23,571 nt of DNA from an uncultured Lautropia sp. (GTDB lineage: Bacteria > Pseudomonadota > Gammaproteobacteria > Burkholderiales > Burkholderiaceae_E), in assembly GCA_938046755.1 (NCBI GenBank), contig CALIXC010000249.1, positions 1 through 23,571 on the forward strand, read 5' to 3'. How positions within the stretch are numbered: position 1 is the first letter of the stretch; every line of letters starts with the position of its first letter. Shown here piece after piece: positions 7,147-15,186 of the stretch. A program made the translations under genes and the position numbers. The notes below the pieces were generated by a model that had not been told where the DNA came from, did no database searches, and was given only the letters and a program-made list of their open reading frames with translations.

Positions 7147-9156
7147 TCAGAAGCTGAATCCAATGGAGAAATGCACCCGGTAGCGATGGATGGCCTGGCC
7201 ATAGGCCAGGTCCAGCTTCACCGGCCCCACCGGCGTACGCACCTGCAGGCCCGCACCATAGCCCGAGACCGCATCGAAGCTGCGCCAGGCGTCGGTGACG
7301 TTGCCGTAGTCATAGAACACACCCAGCGACAGCATCTCTGTGATGCGATGCTGGTATTCCAGCGAGCCGATGGCCAGGTAGCGCTGGCCGATCACCGAAT
7401 TGTTGACATTCAGGCCCAGCGATCGGTAGCCATATCCACGCAGCGAGCCGATGCCCCCCGCCCGGAACAGGTTCTCGCTGGGGATGCCGAAGCGGCTGCC
7501 CGCATTAACCACGCCGAACTCCACGCGACCGATGAAGGTACCGTTACGCCAAACGGGAGAATTCTTCGACAGCGGCTTGAAGCCCGCCATGCTGGTATAG
7601 AAGCGGGTGAAGGTGGCGTCGCTCAGCGCGTGCTTGCTGGCGCCGGAGACCTCGAACTTGACACCATAGCCGCGCGTGGGGTTGAGCTGCGAATCAAAGC
7701 GCTGCAGCGTCCAGGCCTTGCCCAGCACCAGCGCCTTCACGCCGTCCCGCTGCCCGGACTGCCGGAAGTGGATCTCTTCCTGCTGCAGCTGCAGCGACGT
7801 GAACGCCTCGATGTCACGCTCGCGCTGGCCATAGCCTACATAGGCGTTGCTGTTGAACGTGACGACGCCCTTTTCCTCCTCGCGCTCGACGCGTCCGCCG
7901 AAGCCGTAGTAGCGGTCCTCGGCGTCATAGGAGGTACGAAAGTTGGTGAACGCTCGCTGACGGCGCTGCGACATCACCACCGACGCCTCCATCTGCAACC
8001 CGAACAGGCTGCGGTCCTGAAAGCCCACCTGACCACGGAAGCCGTCGTCGGTGCTATAGCCCAGACCATAGACCAGCCGATGGCGCTTGAGCTCCTCCAC
8101 TACCAAGTGGATGGGCACCGCCTTCAGCGAGGGATCCTCCTGCAACGCCAGCATATCGGGCACGGCGCTCACCGAACTAAAGTACCCCGCCTCACGCAGT
8201 CGTTCCTGGAAGACCTGCAACGCGCCATCCGTGTAGGCGTCCCCTTCATGGAACGGCTGCAGATCGGTAATGATCCGCTCCGGGTAGCGCGACAGGCCCT
8301 GGACTGCCACCTTGCCGAAGGCGATGCGGTCACCTGAATCCACCACCACCGTCAGCCGCGCCTTGGCCGTCCGGGCATCCACCTGTGCCGTGCTGCGGGC
8401 GATGCGGGCGCGCAGGTATCCCTGCCGCTTCATCGCATCGATAAGCGCGGCCTTACCGCTCTGCCAGTTGCTGCTCACGAAGGGATCGCCCACCGCCATG
8501 CCGAAGCGACGCTTCACGTAAGCCAGCGCCCGGTTCTGCGTGCCCTGCCCTTCGATCTGGATGTCCAGCTCGCCGACCCGGGTGCGGTTGCCGGGCTTGA
8601 GCGTGAGCTTCACGCGATCGGGTGCCTCGGCATCGATGTCGATGCGCGGCTCGAAGTAGCCTTCGGCCTTGACGATGGCCTGCACCTCGTCATGCAGCTT
8701 GGACACCAGACCGTCGAACTGCACCGGATCGTAGTCCTTACGATGCTGCCAGCGGCCTACCAGGGTGCCCTCACGGATCGTACTGGCGAAGCTCGACGGT
8801 GCATCGATGTCGAAGCGGTAATTGTTGCGCTCCAGCAGTTCCGAAACCCCGCCCGATCGTCGGTCGGACCCGGCCGACTGCCCGACGGCAGCCGTTCCCG
8901 AGGTCTGATCCGCCTGGGCGGCGTCATGCCCGGAAGACATGGGGCCATCAGCCTGCCCCCCCTCCGGATGCCTCCCCTCCGGAGCTGAGGCCGAGTCTGC
9001 AGCCGCCAGACGCCATGCCGACATGTCCCCGCCCGCCTGCAAGCCCGGATGATAGCCTCCCGAGCGAAGGCTGGCGGCCTGCGCCGCAGACGCGCCACCT
9101 GCCAGAGCCAGCATCGTCGCCAGGCCCAGCCACCTGTCCAAAACCTTTTTCTTCAT
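7147..9156 (-). CDS. tamA: TamA, Omp85-family outer-membrane assembly protein
   Basis: TamA is the outer-membrane barrel partner of TamB. The 669-residue product starts with a signal peptide (MKKKVLDRWLGLATMLALAGG, cleavage probably after ASAAQA near residue 27). An unusually long low-complexity region rich in Ala, Gly, Ser and Gln follows (about residues 28-95). POTRA-like domains come next (about 96-330), then the Omp85 barrel with the conserved LRGYGYRSLG motif. It ends FSIGFSF, with the terminal aromatic residue needed for barrel insertion. The frame is open to 9210, but the ATG at 9156 directly opens a normal signal peptide. The ribosome site there is weak. tamA-tamB form one operon. Confidence 0.94.
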   Translation of the reverse strand: MKKKVLDRWLGLATMLALAGGASAAQAASLRSGGYHPGLQAGGDMSAWRLAAADSASAPEGRHPEGGQADGPMSSGHDAAQADQTSGTAAVGQSAGSDRRSGGVSELLERNNYRFDIDAPSSFASTIREGTLVGRWQHRKDYDPVQFDGLVSKLHDEVQAIVKAEGYFEPRIDIDAEAPDRVKLTLKPGNRTRVGELDIQIEGQGTQNRALAYVKRRFGMAVGDPFVSSNWQSGKAALIDAMKRQGYLRARIARSTAQVDARTAKARLTVVVDSGDRIAFGKVAVQGLSRYPERIITDLQPFHEGDAYTDGALQVFQERLREAGYFSSVSAVPDMLALQEDPSLKAVPIHLVVEELKRHRLVYGLGYSTDDGFRGQVGFQDRSLFGLQMEASVVMSQRRQRAFTNFRTSYDAEDRYYGFGGRVEREEEKGVVTFNSNAYVGYGQRERDIEAFTSLQLQQEEIHFRQSGQRDGVKALVLGKAWTLQRFDSQLNPTRGYGVKFEVSGASKHALSDATFTRFYTSMAGFKPLSKNSPVWRNGTFIGRVEFGVVNAGSRFGIPSENLFRAGGIGSLRGYGYRSLGLNVNNSVIGQRYLAIGSLEYQHRITEMLSLGVFYDYGNVTDAWRSFDAVSGYGAGLQVRTPVGPVKLDLAYGQAIHRYRVHFSIGFSF

Positions 9157-9458
9157 GACATCGGTGCACGGCAGACCCGTGCAGCAGGAAAGCACAACGT
9201 ACCAGAGCATTCATGCAACGGCGCAGCCGGATGCGACGATGACAATCCCCGGCCATCGCATCCTTCCTGAAAGGGCGGAATGCCCTACCCGACGGCCGGC
9301 CAACACGCCGTCCCTGCGCCCGCAGTGCAGCGCCGAGTATAGGGCCTGCCGTCCGCCCTTACTGAAAAACCGTGACAAATCCGGCAGATGATGACGCAGA
9401 AACGGACGACACCCCAGTCCGACGAGACGACCGGCCCATCCCGGGTGCCCGGCGCCCG
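9157..9458 (-). promoter_or_regulatory. tamA upstream region with a candidate -10 element
   Basis: This 300-bp gap has no supported gene. On the minus strand a TATACT hexamer (9336-9341) is a five-of-six -10 match, but no good -35 sits 16-18 bp upstream. If used, the tamA leader would be about 170 nt. The assignment is weak. Confidence 0.3.
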
Positions 9459-9499
9459 ATAAAAAGCAGGACGCCCAGGCCGAACGGCACCCGGGCGTC
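9459..9499 (-). terminator. Intrinsic terminator of glpT-glpD
   Basis: On the minus strand GACGCCC and GGGCGTC (9470-9499) form a 7-bp stem whose interior contains further complementary bases. It is followed by CTGC and a run of five T (9461-9465). This is the most distal of four hairpins after glpD and the only one with a U-tract. Confidence 0.72.
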
Positions 9500-9505
9500 T
9501 TGTGG

Positions 9506-9571
9506 GCCCCCATGAGGGGGGCGGAACGGGCGGCATGACCGCCCGGTGGCGTGCGGCTTTCACCGCACGCC
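9506..9571 (-). repeat. Three tandem hairpins in the glpD 3' untranslated region
   Basis: Between the glpD stop and the terminator lie three consecutive perfect inverted repeats. They are GGCGTGCGG/CCGCACGCC (9548-9571, 9 bp, 6-nt loop), CGGGCGG/CCGCCCG (9527-9545, 7 bp, 5-nt loop) and GCCCCC/GGGGGC (9506-9522, 6 bp). Together with the terminator they make four stem-loops in about 100 nt. A likely role is mRNA 3'-end stabilisation or a composite terminator; this is inference. Confidence 0.6.
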
Positions 9572-9580
9572 GGCTGGCGA

Positions 9581-11152
9581 TCAGGCCACCAGCCGATACT
9601 GCTTCGTGAGCTTGACGAAGTTGTCCAGCTCGGCCTTGTGGCGCTCCTCGCTCCAGCCCAGCCGGGTGGCCATGAATGCAGCCACCGCAGGCGCTGCAGC
9701 CTCGGCCGCCTTCGCGTCCAGGAACAGCAGCCGGATGCGCCGTGCCAGCACGTCTTCCAGCGACAGGGCCAGCTCCTCGTCGATGGCCCACTGCACCTGA
9801 GCAAAGGTGTACGGGTGATCCGGATGCACCTTCTTGGCCAGCTCGGGGTTCCCCGCTGCCAGCTTCTCGATGGCAGCCGCATCGCTGCCATAGAGCGTCA
9901 GCGGCGTGTCATCGAGGTGCCGGTTGGCGTCGATATAGCCATGCAGCTTCAGTTCGCGCGTGGCGCAGGCCTTCTGCGGCAGCAACCCGGCACCGATTGC
10001 GGCATCGACACCGTCCTCAGCCATCTGGCGGTAGGTGGTCCACTTGCCGCCGAAGATGTTGACCATGCCCGACTTGCTGACTTCCACCTTGTGACTGCGC
10101 GAGACTTCCTTGGTGGACTTGCCTTCGTCCTTGGGTGCAGCCAGCGGCCGCAGGCCCACGAACACGCTTCGCACGTCGGCGCGCGTGGGCGCCCGCTTCA
10201 GGTAGTCGCGCGCCGTGTTCAGGATGAAATCGATCTCCTGCTCCAGCGGCTTGGGCTCGTAGGACGGCTCCTTGATCAGCGTATCGGTGGTACCCACCAC
10301 CAGCTTGCCGTGCCAAGGCACCGCGAACAGCACGCGGCCGTCCGAGGTCTTGGGCACCATCAGCGCATCGTCGCCGGGCAGGAAGTCGCGATCCAGCACC
10401 AGGTGGATACCTTGGCTGGGCAGGATCGGCGGCTTCTCGTGGACTTCGTCCATCCCCAGAATGGGGTTGGCGAACACGCCGGTGGCGTTGACCACGCACT
10501 TGGCCTTGACCTGGTAGGTCTCGCCCGTCAGCTCGTCACGGCACGAGACGCCATCGATCTTACCGGCGGCGTTCTTGTCGATACCCGTGACCGAGCAGTA
10601 GTTGAGCACGGTACCTCCATGGTCCACGATCGACAGCGCCAGGCACAGGGCCAGACGGGCGTCGTCAAACTGACCGTCGTAGTAGCAGACACCGGCACCC
10701 AGCTTGTCGTCACGCACGCCCGACAGACGCTTGCGCGCCTCGGCCTGCGACAGATGCCGAGTATGGCCGATGCTGAGCTTGCCCGAGAGCCGGTCATACA
10801 TCCACAGCCCAAAGGTGTAGTAGGGAGCGGTCCACCATTTCTCGCCCGGGATGATGAAGGCCTGGGTCTTAAACAGGTGCGGCGCGTTGCGGGCCAGACG
10901 GCCGCGCTCGCGCAGCGCCTCGCGCACCAGATCCACATAGCCCTGTGCCAGATAGCGGACCCCGCCATGCACCAGCTTGGTGGAACGGCTGGACGTGCCT
11001 TTGGCAAAGTCGTGCCCTTCCAGCAGCAGCGTGGAATAGCCGCGGGTGACGGCGTCGAGCGCCGTCCCCAGGCCAGTCGCACCGCCGCCGATCACCACCA
11101 CGTCCCACTCACCGTGGGTCTTCAACTGCTCGATGGCTTTCTTGCGTTGCAT
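9581..11152 (-). CDS. glpD: Aerobic glycerol-3-phosphate dehydrogenase
   Basis: GlpD is a membrane-associated FAD enzyme that oxidises sn-glycerol-3-phosphate to dihydroxyacetone phosphate and passes electrons to the quinone pool. The 523-residue product has the N-terminal dinucleotide-binding motif VVIGGGATGLG (about residues 19-29). The family signature around GTSSRSTKLVHGGVRYL (about residues 52-68), the FGGKWTTYRQMAEDG motif and a C-terminal DAO_C-type domain follow. The start ATG has an excellent AGGAG ribosome site 6 nt upstream. It lies 19 nt after the glpT stop, so transporter and dehydrogenase form one operon. No glpK or glpR is present in the window. Confidence 0.96.
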   Translation of the reverse strand: MQRKKAIEQLKTHGEWDVVVIGGGATGLGTALDAVTRGYSTLLLEGHDFAKGTSSRSTKLVHGGVRYLAQGYVDLVREALRERGRLARNAPHLFKTQAFIIPGEKWWTAPYYTFGLWMYDRLSGKLSIGHTRHLSQAEARKRLSGVRDDKLGAGVCYYDGQFDDARLALCLALSIVDHGGTVLNYCSVTGIDKNAAGKIDGVSCRDELTGETYQVKAKCVVNATGVFANPILGMDEVHEKPPILPSQGIHLVLDRDFLPGDDALMVPKTSDGRVLFAVPWHGKLVVGTTDTLIKEPSYEPKPLEQEIDFILNTARDYLKRAPTRADVRSVFVGLRPLAAPKDEGKSTKEVSRSHKVEVSKSGMVNIFGGKWTTYRQMAEDGVDAAIGAGLLPQKACATRELKLHGYIDANRHLDDTPLTLYGSDAAAIEKLAAGNPELAKKVHPDHPYTFAQVQWAIDEELALSLEDVLARRIRLLFLDAKAAEAAAPAVAAFMATRLGWSEERHKAELDNFVKLTKQYRLVA

Positions 11153-11171
11153 GCTGATCTCCTATGCTTAT

Positions 11172-12623
11172 TTATTTCTTCACACGCTCGGATTCGGGAA
11201 TGCGGGCCTTGTGACGCCCTTCTTCAAGCATCGTGATGAAGAGCAGCACCACGGCAATCATGCCCCCGCCGATCATCACATAGAAACCACCGTCCCAACC
11301 ATAGTGCTGGGCAGCCCAGCCCACCACGGCCGCAGCAGCCGTCGTGCCACCCAGGTAGCCGAACAGCCCCGTGAAGCCTGCTGCCGTACCGGCGGCTTTC
11401 TTGGGCGCCAGTTCCAGCGCATGCAGACCGATCAGCATCACCGGACCATAGATGAGGAAGCCCACCGTGGTCATCAGCACGAAGTCCGTCAGCTGGTACG
11501 GGTTCTGGAACCAAGGCTTGTCCGCATATTGCGCCACCTGGTCGGCCGGCGTGGCCGGGTTCATCCACAGTGCCACCACGGCAGTGGTGGTCAGGATCAT
11601 GAAGATGAAGCCCGTCAGGCCGCGCTTGCCCTTGAAGACCTTGTCCGACACCCAGCCACACAGCAGCGTGCCCGGGATGGCAGCCAGCTCATAGATAGTG
11701 TAAGCCCAGGCCGTACCCTTGAAGTTGAAATGCTTGACTTCGGACAGATACACCGGCGACCACTTCAGCACCCCGTAGCGGATGAGGTAGACGAAGACGT
11801 TGGCCAGCGCGATGTACCACAGCAGGCGGTTCTTCAGCACGTAGGTGACGAAGATCTCCTTGGTGGTCAGATCCTTCTCGGCCGTCTTCGCGTCGTAGTT
11901 GTCCGGATAGTCGTTCTTCCACTGCTCGATCGGCGGCAGTCCGCAAGACTGCGGCGAATCCTTCATGATGAAGAAGATGGGAACCGCGATGATCATCGCC
12001 GCGATACCCGGGTAGTACAACGCCTGCTGCCAGATGTCCTTGTTGGTGGCCTCAACCCCATGGGTGTTGAAGTAGACGGCACCGGCCAGCAGCACCATGG
12101 CGCCCGGCACCATGCCGCCCAGGTTGTGGGCCGTATTCCAGACCGACACCACCGAGCCACGCTCGGTCTTGGACCACCAGTGCACCATGGTCTTGCCGCA
12201 CGGCGGCCAGCCCATGCCCTGGAACCAGCCGTTGATGAAGATCATCGCAAAGGCGATGGCCACGCTCGAGGTCGCCCAGGGCATCAGGCCCATCAGCGTC
12301 ATGCACAGGCCCGACAGCATCAGGCCGATGGGCAGGAACACCTTCGGATTGGAGCGGTCGGAAACAGCCGCCATCAGGAACTTGGAAATGCCGTAGGCCA
12401 GGCCGGCAGCAGCACCGATCTGACCCAGCTCGGCCTTGTTGTAAAGTCCCGCGTCGATCAGGCCCTTCTGGGCGAGGTCGAAGTTGCCCCGCACGAAGTA
12501 GTAGGCTGCGTAGCCGAAGAAGATGCCGGCAAAGACCTGCCAGCGAAGACGCCGGTAGGTCGGATCGATCTTGTCCGCGGGCAGCAGGGGCTTGTGTGCC
12601 GCCGGCTTGAGAATGCCAATCAC
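11172..12623 (-). CDS. glpT: Glycerol-3-phosphate transporter GlpT
   Basis: GlpT is a 12-helix major-facilitator antiporter (organophosphate:phosphate family) that exchanges external glycerol-3-phosphate for internal phosphate. The 483-residue product has FGYAAYYFVRGNF in helix 1, which holds the substrate-binding arginine. It also has GWFQGMGWPPCGKTMVHWW in the middle of the N-half, with the conserved His, and the second-half arginine in YLIRYGVLKWSPVYL. An in-frame ATG lies at 12692, but I chose the GTG at 12623. Translation from there (VIGILKPAAHKPLLPADKIDPTYRRLRW) aligns with the remembered E. coli GlpT start, and a GGAG lies 7 nt upstream. GlpT proteins can also admit fosfomycin, a family property not shown here. 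It is the first gene of glpT-glpD. Confidence 0.95.
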   Translation of the reverse strand: MIGILKPAAHKPLLPADKIDPTYRRLRWQVFAGIFFGYAAYYFVRGNFDLAQKGLIDAGLYNKAELGQIGAAAGLAYGISKFLMAAVSDRSNPKVFLPIGLMLSGLCMTLMGLMPWATSSVAIAFAMIFINGWFQGMGWPPCGKTMVHWWSKTERGSVVSVWNTAHNLGGMVPGAMVLLAGAVYFNTHGVEATNKDIWQQALYYPGIAAMIIAVPIFFIMKDSPQSCGLPPIEQWKNDYPDNYDAKTAEKDLTTKEIFVTYVLKNRLLWYIALANVFVYLIRYGVLKWSPVYLSEVKHFNFKGTAWAYTIYELAAIPGTLLCGWVSDKVFKGKRGLTGFIFMILTTTAVVALWMNPATPADQVAQYADKPWFQNPYQLTDFVLMTTVGFLIYGPVMLIGLHALELAPKKAAGTAAGFTGLFGYLGGTTAAAAVVGWAAQHYGWDGGFYVMIGGGMIAVVLLFITMLEEGRHKARIPESERVKK

Positions 12624-12798
12624 GAGATGTCTCCAGAGGAAGATGGAAAGGGAAAAACAACATTGATGACTCTGAAACATGTCCGCCAGCAATGCGGACT
12701 TGTTTTAATCGCGAATCATACGCCCCCATCCGCCGGAAAATCCTGAACCCAGGTCAAAGCATCGTCATCCGTGAACTACACACCTGCCGTCAGTAAGC

Positions 12799-12817
12799 CC
12801 TGCCGACAGACGGCAGG
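12799..12817 (-). terminator. Small hairpin after leuA, weak terminator candidate
   Basis: CCTGCCG and CGGCAGG pair over 7 bp around a 5-nt loop, 47 nt beyond the leuA stop. No T-run follows on the minus strand. The rest of the gap (12624-12863) holds the glpT upstream region, including a TATGAT hexamer near 12714 on the minus strand without a good -35. Confidence 0.3.
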
Positions 12818-12863
12818 CGTGGCTTCAGGCCGAGCTTCGCATTCTCACGGCATTCGATGCCGC

Positions 12864-14525
12864 CTACACCCCCGCCCGGGTCAGACCGGAGAGAATCCCC
12901 TTCAGCGACGCGGTCAGGATGTCGGCATCCAGACCCACCCCGAACAGCGTGTGATCCCCCACCCGCAGCTCCAGATAGGCCACGGCTTGGGCGTTGGCGC
13001 CCGAACCGATCGCGTGCTCGCGGTAGTCCATCACCCGCACCTGGGCCAGGCCCGTGGCGTTGAGGCCGGCCACGAAGGCATCCACCGGACCGGTGCCCTC
13101 GCCCTGAAGGCTTACCGTCTGCCCGCCCAGTTGCACGTCGGCCTTCAGCGACACCCGGGTGTTGCCCGCCTCGTCGGTCTCGGACATGGCCCGCTGCTTC
13201 GGCGCAGCGATCTCGTCCAGCCGGTATTCCTTGCGGAACAGCGACCACAGATCCTTGGCCTGCAGCTCCTTGCCCGAGGTGTCCATCTCGTGCTGCACCA
13301 CCCGGCTGAACTCGATCTGCAGCCGGCGCGGCAGCTCCAGCCCGTACTCGTTCTCCAGCAGATACGACACCCCGCCCTTGCCCGACTGACTGTTGACGCG
13401 GATCACCGCCTCATACGAGCGGCCCAGGTCCTTCGGATCGATGGGCAGATAGGGCATTTCCCAGATGTCACCGTCCTTGCGGGCGGCAAACGCCTTCTTG
13501 ATGGCGTCCTGGTGCGAACCCGAGAAGGACGTGTAGACCAGGTCGCCCACATACGGGTGACGCGGATGCACCGCGATCTGGTTGCAGTGCTCCACCACCC
13601 GACGGATCTCGTCGATGTCGGAGAAGTCCAGCCCCGGCGAAACCCCCTGCGTGTACAGGTTCAGCGCGATGTTGACCAGGTCGCAATTGCCGGTGCGCTC
13701 ACCGTTGCCGAAGAGGCACCCTTCCAGCCGCTCGGCCCCGGCCATCAGCGCCAGCTCGGCCGCCGCAATGCCCGTACCCCGATCGTTGTGCGGGTGCACC
13801 GACAGGATGATCGAATCCCGCTTGGCCAGATTGCGATGCATCCACTCGATCATGTCGGCAAAGATGTTCGGCGTGCAGTGCTCCACTGTCGTTGGCAGGT
13901 TGATGATGCACTTGTTCTGCGGCGTGGCCCCCCAGGCCTCCACCACGGCATCCACCACCCGCTTGGAGAAGTCCAGTTCGGTGTCCGAGAACGTCTCGGG
14001 TGAATACTCGAAGTCCCACTCGGTCTCGGGATGCTCAGCCACCAGCTGCTTGACCAGCTTCGTCTGGCCCACCGCCATCTCGACGATGCCATCCTCGTCC
14101 ATCCCCAGCACCACCTTGCGCATGACAGGTGCACAGGCGTTGTAGACGTGCACCGTGGCCTTTCGGGCCCCTTGCAACGACTCGATCGTGCGACGGATCA
14201 GCGACTCGCGCGCCTGCGTCAGCACCTGGATGCTCACGTCGTCCGGGATCAGGTTCTCCTCGATCAGCCGGCGCACGAAGTTGAACTCGGTCTGCGAGGC
14301 CGACGGAAAGCCCACCTCGATCTCCTTAAAGCCTATGTCCACCAGCAGCTGGAACATCTCCAGCTTGCGCTCGACGTTCATCGGCTCGATCAGCGCCTGG
14401 TTACCGTCACGCAGATCGGTGCTCAGCCAGATCGGCGCCTTGGTCAGCACGGCGTCCGGCCAGGTGCGATCCTTCAGGCCTACCGGAGGAAAGGGACGAT
14501 ATTTGGACTGGGGGTGTTGCAACAT
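12864..14525 (-). CDS. leuA: 2-isopropylmalate synthase (long, type 2 form)
   Basis: LeuA condenses acetyl-CoA with 2-oxoisovalerate, the committed step of leucine synthesis. The 553-residue product begins MLQHPQSKYRPFPPVGLKDR and has the HMGL-family active-site block STDLRDGNQALIEPM (about residues 39-53), with the catalytic metal-binding Asp. The conserved HPHNDRGTG, the GNGERTGN loop and the metal-binding HPRHPYVGDLVYTSFSGSHQD follow. After these comes a C-terminal regulatory LeuA-dimer domain (about residues 430-550) that senses leucine. The frame is open upstream to 14858, but the start at 14525 fits family length and has AGGAA about 9 nt upstream. That upstream stretch is the leader and attenuator. 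Confidence 0.96.
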   Translation of the reverse strand: MLQHPQSKYRPFPPVGLKDRTWPDAVLTKAPIWLSTDLRDGNQALIEPMNVERKLEMFQLLVDIGFKEIEVGFPSASQTEFNFVRRLIEENLIPDDVSIQVLTQARESLIRRTIESLQGARKATVHVYNACAPVMRKVVLGMDEDGIVEMAVGQTKLVKQLVAEHPETEWDFEYSPETFSDTELDFSKRVVDAVVEAWGATPQNKCIINLPTTVEHCTPNIFADMIEWMHRNLAKRDSIILSVHPHNDRGTGIAAAELALMAGAERLEGCLFGNGERTGNCDLVNIALNLYTQGVSPGLDFSDIDEIRRVVEHCNQIAVHPRHPYVGDLVYTSFSGSHQDAIKKAFAARKDGDIWEMPYLPIDPKDLGRSYEAVIRVNSQSGKGGVSYLLENEYGLELPRRLQIEFSRVVQHEMDTSGKELQAKDLWSLFRKEYRLDEIAAPKQRAMSETDEAGNTRVSLKADVQLGGQTVSLQGEGTGPVDAFVAGLNATGLAQVRVMDYREHAIGSGANAQAVAYLELRVGDHTLFGVGLDADILTASLKGILSGLTRAGV

Positions 14526-14590
14526 GAAAAACGTTCCTGACAAAGAGAGGGTTGAGCAGTCGGCGGCGATGCGGACCCCGCAGGGGCCAC

Positions 14591-14630
14591 AAAAAGCGAA
14601 CGGCCCGCTGCCGAGGGCATACGGGCCGTT
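14591..14630 (-). terminator. Leucine attenuator terminator upstream of leuA
   Basis: On the minus strand AACGGCCCG (14622-14630) and CGGGCCGTT (14599-14607) form a perfect 9-bp stem with a 14-nt loop. CGC and five T (14591-14595) follow, a classic intrinsic terminator. It lies between a leucine-rich leader peptide and leuA, 66 nt before the leuA ATG. Codons 18-20 of the leader contain ACGGGC, complementary to GCCCGT on the 5' arm. A ribosome stalled on the Leu codons would therefore leave that sequence free to act as antiterminator. The terminator is seen; the switching mechanism is inferred from other amino-acid operons. Confidence 0.85.
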
Positions 14631-14659
14631 GAAGCTGGATCGCAGGGATGCGCGTGCAA

Positions 14660-14725
14660 CTACCTTCGCCCGTGGGGGACGAACAGCAGTAGAGCCAGCA
14701 GCAGGGAGTCCTTGCGTGTATCCAT
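14660..14725 (-). CDS. leuL: leu operon leader peptide (21 aa, seven-codon stretch with six Leu)
   Basis: A short frame from ATG at 14725 to TAG at 14660 encodes MDTRKDSLLLALLLFVPHGRR. Six of seven consecutive codons (8-14, LLLALLL) are leucine, mostly CTG with one CTA. The frame ends 30 nt before the attenuator stem. This arrangement is the hallmark of ribosome-mediated leucine attenuation: scarce charged leucyl-tRNA stalls the ribosome and prevents terminator formation, turning leuA on. The ribosome site is weak (CCTGCACC before the ATG). An AT-rich TATGTT (14735-14746 region) upstream may be the -10, but the promoter is not certain. The gene is too short for routine gene callers. Confidence 0.82.
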   Translation of the reverse strand: MDTRKDSLLLALLLFVPHGRR

Positions 14726-14935
14726 GGTGCAGGAATCTAACATATTTCAAGCTTCCCGGGCACCTGCTGGCCCCATTCCCGGGGGCGGGATATCCCTTGT
14801 CCCCCTGCCCGCGCCCCTCTTCACAGCCCGGACGACAGCGGCCCCGGGAAAAAACCACCCTCCGTGCAGGGACGGCCAGACCTCACCCGTAAACGATAAC
14901 CCCGCCCCACCATTGGTCGTTCATGAAGTGCCTGA

Positions 14936-15055
14936 TCATTCCATGCAATCTGCGACGAAATGGAGGTGGCCACCCCCAGGAACGAAGCGTTCGACGTGAA
15001 AGTGGACGCCAAGGACGGTACGGTCTTCCAGAGCAAGCCCGACAACCATGATTGA
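14936..15055 (+). pseudogene. Remnant resembling the C-terminal end of a PepSY-domain protein
   Basis: A frame ending TGA at 15055 reads MEVATPRNEAFDVKVDAKD, then GTVFQSKPDNHD, from an ATG at 14960. The pattern (EV-x-T, then a DVKVDA-x-x-G-x-V ending) is like the last strands of a PepSY domain. The frame is closed by a stop at 14933 and no ribosome site precedes the ATG, so only about 30 residues survive and the N-terminal part is not visible in any frame. It is best read as a decayed gene end between leuA and ahpC. The family call is from memory and tentative. Confidence 0.35.
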
Positions 15056-15080
15056 CCGGCGCTGACGGATCCGCCATGAT

Positions 15081-15119
15081 GCCGGGTGACGGCGTCGTCT
15101 GCTCCCGCCGTCACCCGGC
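15081..15119 (+). terminator. Strong 14-bp hairpin downstream of the PepSY-like remnant
   Basis: GCCGGGTGACGGCG (15081-15094) and CGCCGTCACCCGGC (15106-15119) are perfect complements with an 11-nt loop. There is no T-run on either side. It begins 26 nt after the remnant's stop codon, so it may be that gene's old terminator, and it would insulate ahpC from the left. The strand is assigned only from this context. Confidence 0.5.
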
Positions 15120-15131
15120 CCTCCCGGGACG

Positions 15132-15186
15132 ATAGATTACGCTTATAGCCACATTTAATTAAATTCAATTTACTTAACAGTAAAAA
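15132..15186 (+). promoter_or_regulatory. AT-rich ahpC upstream element with an OxyR-like half site
   Basis: A 55-bp AT-rich island stands out in GC-rich DNA about 250 bp before ahpC. Its left end (15132-15146) reads ATAGATTACGCTTAT, matching the OxyR half-site pattern ATAG-T-A-CTAT at eight of ten fixed positions or fewer depending on weighting. The expected second half site 7 bp further on is poor. OxyR control of ahpC is common in Proteobacteria, which makes the site plausible but not proven. Promoter hexamers inside the AT-rich tract cannot be assigned with confidence. If transcription starts here, the ahpC leader is about 240 nt. Confidence 0.38.

Noticed and set aside
12624..12692. An upstream ATG start for glpT at 12692
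   Set aside because: The extra 23 residues do not resemble GlpT. The GTG at 12623 has a ribosome site and matches the family start.
9551..12746. Long plus-strand frames (561 and 566 residues) opposite glpD and glpT
   Set aside because: Both are antisense to well-identified genes and have mirror-frame composition. No ribosome site or domain supports them.
14526..14858. An in-frame N-terminal extension of leuA of 111 residues
   Set aside because: It runs through the attenuator terminator and leader region and is not part of LeuA. The family N-terminus begins at 14525.
15139..15170. A minus-strand promoter (TTGAAT and TATAAG) in the AT-rich island upstream of ahpC
   Set aside because: The spacer is only 15 bp and no minus-strand gene lies within reach; AT-rich DNA gives such hexamers by chance.
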